From assembly GCA_964517315.1 (NCBI GenBank), contig CAZFCJ010000070.1:1-18754 (forward strand): DNA of 18,754 nt, written 5' to 3'. The translations under genes were made by a program, and so were the position numbers. Position 1 is the stretch's first letter. Every line of letters begins with the position of its first letter. The notes below the pieces were generated by a model. It saw only the letters and a program-made list of their open reading frames with translations, searched no databases and was not told where the DNA came from. Positions 14,471-18,754 of this stretch are shown here, in pieces. This DNA is from DASWJQ01 sp964517315. Lineage in GTDB: Bacteria; Chloroflexota; Anaerolineae; Anaerolineales; E44-bin32.

Positions 14471-14584
14471 CTAACCCTGTCGCTGCTTGTGGCGCGGGTT
14501 CTCACAAATCACGTACACCTTGCCGCGCCGCTTGACGATCTTGCACTTAGGACAACGCTTCCGTACGGAAGACGATACCTTCAT
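14471..14584 (-). CDS. rpmJ: 50S ribosomal protein L36, zinc-binding form
   Basis: This 37-residue L36 is a small zinc protein of the 50S subunit. Translation gives MKVSSSVRKRCPKCK followed by a basic stretch, then YVICENPRHKQRQG. The ligands are C11, C14, C27 and H32, the classic CCCH L36 form. The length is exactly the family's usual 37-38. The ATG overlaps the map stop as ATGA, and its Shine-Dalgarno AGGAGG lies within the last map codons, so translation is probably coupled. The rpsM start follows four bases after the TAG stop. It is too short for simple length filters but is a clear gene. Confidence 0.96.
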   Translation of the reverse strand: MKVSSSVRKRCPKCKIVKRRGKVYVICENPRHKQRQG

Positions 14585-15450
14585 CCTGAACCTCCTCGTA
14601 CCGTGCCAAAGGCCGACTCTCGCCGGCCTGCAAAGTATTGATTATACCGAATTCCGAGCTCCGCGTCCAGGTCTTCGTCATCCAGCGCGGTCAGGATCCA
14701 CGGCCCTTGGTCCGTCACCGCGATGGTGTGCTCGAAATGCGCGGTCAGGTCCCCGTCGCGCGAGGCGACCGTCCACTTGTCCTTGAGGACTCTGGTTTCC
14801 GGCTGGCCGGCCATGACCATCGGTTCGAGCGCCACGGTGAGCCCGGGCTTGAGCCGCAGCCCGGTGTCCGGCTTGCCGTAGTTCGGGACCTGCGGATCCT
14901 CGTGCATGTTGCGCCCCACCCCGTGTCCGGTGTACTCGCGGACCACATTGAAGCCGGCCGTTTCCACCACCTCCTGGATCGCCGCGGACACATCCCCGCT
15001 GCGCTTGTCCGGGCGCATGTTCTCGATGCCCGCGAACAACGCGTCCAGGGTGGTCTCGATCAGACGCTCCGCCCGCTCTGAGACCTCTCCCACGCCGACC
15101 GTGAACGCCGAATCACCGACGAATCCTTCCACCACACTGCCGCAGTCGATGCTGACGATGTCGCCTTCCTTCAGCCGGCGATCCGAGGGAATCCCGTGAA
15201 CGAGCTCATCGTTGATCGAGATCGTGGTCACCGCCGGATAGGGATACGGACCCTCATAGCCCTCAAATGCGGATTCGGCGCCGTGCTCGTTCAGCACCTC
15301 TACCGCGGCCGCGTCGATCTCGGTCGTTGTCACACCTGGGCGCACCGCCTTCCAGCACGCCAGGAGGGCCAGTGCGTTGATCCGCCCCGCGCGGCGCATG
15401 ATCTCGAGCTCGCGCTTACTCTTCAAGACGACACCTCGATGCCAGGGCAT
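14581..15450 (-). CDS. map: Type I methionine aminopeptidase
   Basis: MetAP removes the initiator Met from nascent proteins in the cytoplasm. The 289-residue product has the type I fold. Ligand regions are visible as DELVHGIP (substrate His loop), IVSIDCGSVVEGFVGDSAFT (two metal Asp), EYTGHGVGRNMHEDP (metal His), LTVALEPM (metal Glu) and the closing HFEHTIAV (last Glu). The C-terminus is longer than in E. coli MetAP, with about 35 residues after the last motif. The frame is open to 15519, but the ATG at 15450, seven bases after the adk stop, is the best start (MPWHRGVVLKSKRELEIM). A TTG at 15426 (LKSKRELE) has a better Shine-Dalgarno (GAGGTG) and is a fair alternative. It lies between adk and rpmJ, with no infA. 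Confidence 0.94.
   Translation of the reverse strand: MPWHRGVVLKSKRELEIMRRAGRINALALLACWKAVRPGVTTTEIDAAAVEVLNEHGAESAFEGYEGPYPYPAVTTISINDELVHGIPSDRRLKEGDIVSIDCGSVVEGFVGDSAFTVGVGEVSERAERLIETTLDALFAGIENMRPDKRSGDVSAAIQEVVETAGFNVVREYTGHGVGRNMHEDPQVPNYGKPDTGLRLKPGLTVALEPMVMAGQPETRVLKDKWTVASRDGDLTAHFEHTIAVTDQGPWILTALDDEDLDAELGIRYNQYFAGRRESAFGTVRGGSG
14591..14596 (-). promoter_or_regulatory. Shine-Dalgarno site of rpmJ inside map
   Basis: AGGAGG on the minus strand, six bases before the rpmJ ATG at 14584, overlapping the codons for the final RGGSG of map. It supports the rpmJ start. Confidence 0.75.
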
Positions 15451-15457
15451 AACGGGC

Positions 15458-16114
15458 TCAGGCTTCCTTCTTGATCGCGGCCAGCATGTCCTCGGTGACC
15501 TCGTCCATGGATTGTTCACCGTTCACTTCCATCAGCAACCCCTCGTCGCGATAGTACTCAATTAACGGAGCGGTCTGTTTCCAATACACCTGGATCCGAT
15601 TGCGAACCGTCCCCTTTTTGTCGTCTTCGCGCTGGATGAGCCGGGACCCATCGATGTCGCACACCCCTTCCACCTCGGGGGGGTTGAAATCCTTATGGTA
15701 GATGTGCCCGTGAGCCTCGCACACCCTGCGACCGGTCAGCCGTTTAAACAGCTCCGGCTCGCCGACGTCGATGTAAAGGACCCCGTTCAACCCGCTGCCG
15801 AGCGACCCAAGGATCTCTTCCAGCCCTCCGGCCTGAGCTGGGGTCCGCGGGAAGCCGTCCAGAATGGCTCCCTGTTCGCAGTCCGGACGCTCCAGCCGAT
15901 CCCGCACCATGGCGATCGTCACGTCGTCGGGCACCAGGTCACCTCGATCGATGTACGACTTGGCCTTCAGTCCGAGCTCGGTTTCACCGCGCAAATGCTC
16001 GCGGAATAGGTCGCCGCTGGAGATGTGCGGTAGATTCAGGCGCCCAGCAAGCCGCTTCGCCTGCGTGCCCTTGCCGGCGCCCGGGGGGCCGAGTAGAACA
16101 AGGTACGTGGCCAT
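15458..16114 (-). CDS. adk: Adenylate kinase with zinc-type LID domain
   Basis: Adenylate kinase catalyses ATP + AMP = 2 ADP. The 218-residue sequence has the P-loop GPPGAGKGT (9-17), the AMP-binding LPHISSGDLFRE (28-39), DGFPRTPAQA (86-95) and a full LID domain. In the LID the zinc-site positions are C132, H135, C152 and D155 (spacing C-x2-H-x16-C-x2-D). In the Bacillus-type enzyme the second ligand is Cys, so the His here is a variant that could still bind zinc. Arg residues typical of the LID and core (RREDD region, GRR at 128-130) are present. The ATG at 16114 is preceded by GGGGG and, farther, by AAGGAG. It lies 21 bases after secY and seven before map. Confidence 0.97.
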   Translation of the reverse strand: MATYLVLLGPPGAGKGTQAKRLAGRLNLPHISSGDLFREHLRGETELGLKAKSYIDRGDLVPDDVTIAMVRDRLERPDCEQGAILDGFPRTPAQAGGLEEILGSLGSGLNGVLYIDVGEPELFKRLTGRRVCEAHGHIYHKDFNPPEVEGVCDIDGSRLIQREDDKKGTVRNRIQVYWKQTAPLIEYYRDEGLLMEVNGEQSMDEVTEDMLAAIKKEA

Positions 16115-16135
16115 CCCCCGGTTCTCTCTCCTTTG

Positions 16136-17479
16136 TCAGCGCACCAAGAGCGCCTGGTCGTAGCCGCGCAGCTTGAGCTCAGCCTCGATGGCGCGGTAGG
16201 TATCGCGCACCACGCCGACCACAATCAGCAGGCCGGCAGAGGATACGAGCAGCAGTCCGGATTGGCTTCCTCCGGCGAATGGGAAAAACAGGCCGACCAG
16301 GAAGGGCATGATGGCCACGATGCCGAGCATGATGGCGCCCGGCAGCGTAATCCTGCGCAGCACCTTGGTCAGGTAGCTCTGCGTCGCCGGCCCCTTGGTC
16401 ACGCCCGGCACCTGGGCCCCCGATCGTTTCAGGTTCTCACCGTAGTTCTGCTGCGCGAACAGCACGTCGGTGTAGAAGAAGGTGAACAGGACCACCATCA
16501 CGAAATACATGATCCAGTACATCGAGCTGATGCCGCCGAAGTTGTTCTGCAGCCACAGGGCAATCGACTGAACCATCGGATTCGCCGAGCCGATGAAGAA
16601 CTGGGCGATGACCGCCGGGAAGGTCAAGATCGACTGGGCGAAGATCAGCGGGATCATGCCCGACATGTTCACCATCAACGGAAGCGACCCCTTAACCGGC
16701 ATCGACATGCGGTTGCCCACCCGCCGGCCCGGATACATCACCGGCACGTTGCGGCGCCCCTCCTGCACGTACACGATGACGAAGATCGTCACGGCGGTGA
16801 TGACCAGCAGAAACGCGATCAGGGGCACCCGCAGGCTCTGGTCGGCCAACAGCTGGCCGACATTGCTGGGGATTTGGGCCACGATGCCGGCAAAGATGAT
16901 GAGCGAAATCCCCTGGTTGCGGATGCCGAACTCGGAGATCAGCTCGCCCAGCCAGATGGCGAACATGGTGCCGGCCGTCATCGTGACGATCGTGGTGACC
17001 GTCTGCAAATTGGCGCCCAGCTCAAAGGCCAGAATGTCCTGCGGCAAATCGATGGCGAACTGTTGGAACAGACGGATCTGACCCACCGCCTGCAGCGAGG
17101 CCATCGGCAGCGCCAGATAGTAGGTCCACTTCTCCATCCACTTGCGGCCCTCACGAGGGTCCTCCTCCATGCGGGCCTGCAGCGCGGGGATGATGGGCAC
17201 CAGCAGCTGCAGGATAATCTGGGCCGTGATGTACGGATACACGCCCATCGCCAGCACCGAGAAGTTGGACACCGTGCCGCCGGAGAGCAGATCAAGCAGT
17301 CCGAACAACGTCTGTCCGGCACCGGCCTGGCCCAGGATTTGAGCGATGGCCTCCCGGTTCACCCCTGGGACGGGCACGTGGGCTACGAAGCGGTAGAGAA
17401 TCAGCAGGCCCAGCGTGATCAACAGCCGGTTGCGGATGTCCTCCGAGATGAACAGGAACCGCCAGATGGATCGCTTCAT
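16136..17479 (-). CDS. secY: Preprotein translocase subunit SecY
   Basis: SecY is the channel of the SecYEG translocon in the inner membrane. The 447-residue protein has about ten hydrophobic membrane segments. It starts MKRSIWRFLFISEDIRNRLLI, with TM1 around 18-35 and the plug-region VPVPGVNREAIAQ after it. The cytoplasmic loop with YVQEGRRNVPVMYPGR and the CAMP-like stretch MSMPVKGSLPLMVNMSGMIPLIFA are typical, and the C-terminal cytoplasmic loop ends in KLRGYDQALLVR. The ATG at 17479 has GAGAGG upstream. It lies between rplO (28 bases) and adk, the usual spc operon order. Confidence 0.98.
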   Translation of the reverse strand: MKRSIWRFLFISEDIRNRLLITLGLLILYRFVAHVPVPGVNREAIAQILGQAGAGQTLFGLLDLLSGGTVSNFSVLAMGVYPYITAQIILQLLVPIIPALQARMEEDPREGRKWMEKWTYYLALPMASLQAVGQIRLFQQFAIDLPQDILAFELGANLQTVTTIVTMTAGTMFAIWLGELISEFGIRNQGISLIIFAGIVAQIPSNVGQLLADQSLRVPLIAFLLVITAVTIFVIVYVQEGRRNVPVMYPGRRVGNRMSMPVKGSLPLMVNMSGMIPLIFAQSILTFPAVIAQFFIGSANPMVQSIALWLQNNFGGISSMYWIMYFVMVVLFTFFYTDVLFAQQNYGENLKRSGAQVPGVTKGPATQSYLTKVLRRITLPGAIMLGIVAIMPFLVGLFFPFAGGSQSGLLLVSSAGLLIVVGVVRDTYRAIEAELKLRGYDQALLVR

Positions 17480-17507
17480 CGCGCGCTACCTCTCGCTTTC
17501 CGCCCGA

Positions 17508-17966
17508 TCACTCTTCTTCAAATTCGAGAATCTCGACGCTGCCGCCGGCCGCTTCGACCTTGTCCTTGGCCGAGCCCGAGACGCGGTGCACCCGGACCTT
17601 GAATTCCCTGTCGACGTCCCCGTTGCCCAGGAGCACCACAGGGTCCTCCAGACTGTCGATCAGGCCGGCTTCGAGCAGCGTGGCAGGTGAAATTTCAGCC
17701 TCAGCGTCAAACCCCTCCAACTGGTCCAGGTTCACTTCCTGCCAGCTCGAGCGATTGACGTTTGTGAAGCCGCGCTTCATCGGCAGGCGGCGGAAGAACG
17801 GCAGGTCGCCGCCCTGGAAATACAGCTTGCCGCCCGAACCGGAGCGGGAATGGTAACCCTTCGTGCCCCGACCAGCCGACTTGCCCTGGCCGGCGGCGAT
17901 CCCACGCCCGACCCGCTTGCGCTCTTTCTTGGAATTTGGACGCGGTTTTAGATCGTGCAGCTCCAT
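17508..17966 (-). CDS. rplO: 50S ribosomal protein L15
   Basis: This 152-residue L15 is a 50S assembly protein. It starts MELHDLKPRPNSKKERKRVGRG, with the family Gly/Arg-rich segment AAGQGKSAGRGTKGYHSRSG and the FFRRLPMKRGFTN motif, and ends in VEILEFEEE. The open frame also has a GTG three codons upstream, overlapping the rpmD stop. I prefer the ATG at 17966: GAGGAG at 17975-17980 is eight bases away, and MELHDLKP is the normal start. Length and order are as expected. Confidence 0.96.
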   Translation of the reverse strand: MELHDLKPRPNSKKERKRVGRGIAAGQGKSAGRGTKGYHSRSGSGGKLYFQGGDLPFFRRLPMKRGFTNVNRSSWQEVNLDQLEGFDAEAEISPATLLEAGLIDSLEDPVVLLGNGDVDREFKVRVHRVSGSAKDKVEAAGGSVEILEFEEE

Positions 17967-17971
17967 CGAAC

Positions 17972-18154
17972 TCACTCCTCTACCTTCACCATGTGATCCA
18001 CGAGCTCGATCATGCCCCGGACGTCCGGGGTGTCCTCTCGTTCAACCGTCTGATGCACCCGCCGCAGGCCCAGGGCCCGCACCGTGCCGCGCTGCTTCTT
18101 GCTCGCGCCGATCAGCGATCGGATCAGCTTGATTTTGAGCTTCTTATTGGCCAC
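17972..18154 (-). CDS. rpmD: 50S ribosomal protein L30
   Basis: This 60-residue L30 (bacterial short form) reads MANKKLKIKLIRSLIGASKK, then RGTVRALGLRRVHQTVERED and VRGMIELVDHMVKVEE. The LIGASKKQR and LGLRRVHQ elements are diagnostic. The start is GTG at 18154, three bases after the rpsE stop (TGA TCG GTG), so it probably depends on translational coupling. The stop overlaps the alternative rplO GTG. Confidence 0.95.
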   Translation of the reverse strand: MANKKLKIKLIRSLIGASKKQRGTVRALGLRRVHQTVEREDTPDVRGMIELVDHMVKVEE

Positions 18155-18157
18155 CGA

Positions 18158-18679
18158 TCAGCGCTCCCAGAACGGCTTCAAGTGCTGCGGGTCCTTGCCC
18201 CGATTGGAAGCTTCCTCGTGCACGCGCTTCATACTGCGCAGGCCCTTGAGGGTTGCGGTAGCGACGTTCAGCACGTTGGCGCTGCCGAGCGACTTGGTGA
18301 GCACATCGCGCACGCCGGCCGCCTCCAACACGGCCCGGACCGCCCCGCCGGCGATGACCCCGGTCCCCGGGGAGGCCGGCTTCAGCAACACCTTGGCGCC
18401 GCTGTGCTTGATCGTCACCTCGTGCGGAATGGTCGAACCGACGATGGGGATCGGCTCCATATCGTCCCGAGCCCGACCGGCCGCCTTGCGAATGGCATCG
18501 GGGACGCCGCGCGCTTTGCCCACACCGAGGCCAACCCGGCCCCGGTTGTCGCCGACGACCACGGTCACCCGAAAGGCGAACCTGCGCCCGCCCTTCACGA
18601 CCTTGGCGACGCGGGCGATATCGATGACGCGTTCGTCCAGTTCTTCTCGATCGTCGCGGTTCCGATATCCGTTGCTCAC
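18158..18679 (-). CDS. rpsE: 30S ribosomal protein S5
   Basis: This 173-residue S5 takes part in decoding accuracy and 30S assembly. Visible elements are the N-terminal acidic-basic start, RVAKVVKGGRRFAFRVTVVVGD (double-stranded-RNA-binding domain, about 24-46), GRVGLGVGKARGVPDAIRKA, and the second domain with GTGVIAGGAVRAVLEAAGV and ANVLNVATATLKGL. The C-terminus adds HEEASNRGKDPQ. The start is GTG at 18679 with GAGAGG six bases upstream. It is the first complete gene of the run at the right edge; rplR would be expected upstream. Confidence 0.97.
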   Translation of the reverse strand: MSNGYRNRDDREELDERVIDIARVAKVVKGGRRFAFRVTVVVGDNRGRVGLGVGKARGVPDAIRKAAGRARDDMEPIPIVGSTIPHEVTIKHSGAKVLLKPASPGTGVIAGGAVRAVLEAAGVRDVLTKSLGSANVLNVATATLKGLRSMKRVHEEASNRGKDPQHLKPFWER

Positions 18680-18696
18680 AATATCCTCTCCGTTGT

Positions 18697-18719
18697 CACC
18701 GCGGATCTATTCCGCGGTG
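18697..18719 (-). other. Perfect hairpin in the rpsE leader
   Basis: CACCGCGGA (18697-18705) and TCCGCGGTG (18711-18719) are exact reverse complements with a five-base loop. It lies 17 bases before the rpsE GTG. No T-run follows on the minus strand, so it is not a normal terminator. No frame in 18680-18754 shows a recognisable L18 C-terminus, so this looks like non-coding leader. Function is inference. Confidence 0.5.
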
Positions 18720-18754
18720 GTCAAAATGTGTGTCGACCCGAATATGATGGACGT

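Noticed and set aside
16133..17602. 489-codon plus-strand open frame opposite secY, rich in His/Gln/Asp
   Set aside because: The composition (repeated HH, QQ, DD) is what the reverse of a hydrophobic SecY gene gives, and it runs across the secY-rplO gap.

Overview
The window is a GC-rich bacterial chromosome segment. Apart from one partial gene at the left edge, every gene lies on the minus strand, so the operons read from right to left. I judge it to be Chloroflexota, probably Anaerolineae-like, with moderate confidence. The reasons are the run rpsE-rpmD-rplO-secY-adk-map-rpmJ-rpsM-rpsK-rpsD-rpoA-rplQ-truA-rplM-rpsI, a YabN-type MazG fusion, a DUF3179 protein, frequent GTG/TTG starts, and intergenic DNA built from short seven-base repeats. 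No rRNA or 16S marker is present to settle the taxonomy.

Region 1 (18754 to 9671) is the distal part of the spc operon and the alpha operon, continuing into truA and the L13/S9 pair. It encodes nine ribosomal proteins up to L17 (S5, L30, L15, L36, S13, S11, S4 and L17, plus L13 and S9 at the end, ten in all), the translocon subunit SecY, adenylate kinase, methionine aminopeptidase, the RNA polymerase alpha subunit and the tRNA pseudouridine synthase TruA. Gene spacing is mostly short. The 37-codon rpmJ gene overlaps the map stop as ATGA, and infA is not in its usual place between them. A perfect 12-bp hairpin with a T-rich tail follows rpsI.

Region 2 (9651 to 2335) is a second close-packed set: a tetrapyrrole-methylase/MazG fusion, a lipoprotein metallophosphoesterase that starts inside the mazG stop, and an AttEFGH-like module. 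That module is a LolD/MacB-type ATPase, one long FtsX-like permease that looks like a duplicated (fused) pair, and a membrane-anchored AttH/CrtC-type lipocalin-like protein. The three module genes are spaced or overlapped so as to suggest one export or envelope-lipid machine. Its substrate is unknown.

Region 3 (2334 to 1970) has no gene. It holds a diverged inverted repeat pair and several seven-base tandem repeats, and is the most unusual non-coding DNA here.

Region 4 (1969 to 1) has a two-domain VOC (CatE-like) protein followed by an unrecognised 114-residue protein, converging with the 3' part of a DUF3179 gene on the plus strand. I saw no CRISPR array, tRNA, transposase, phage gene or defence system. 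The window is mostly ordinary core genome with a small accessory part, and I do not claim a new system.
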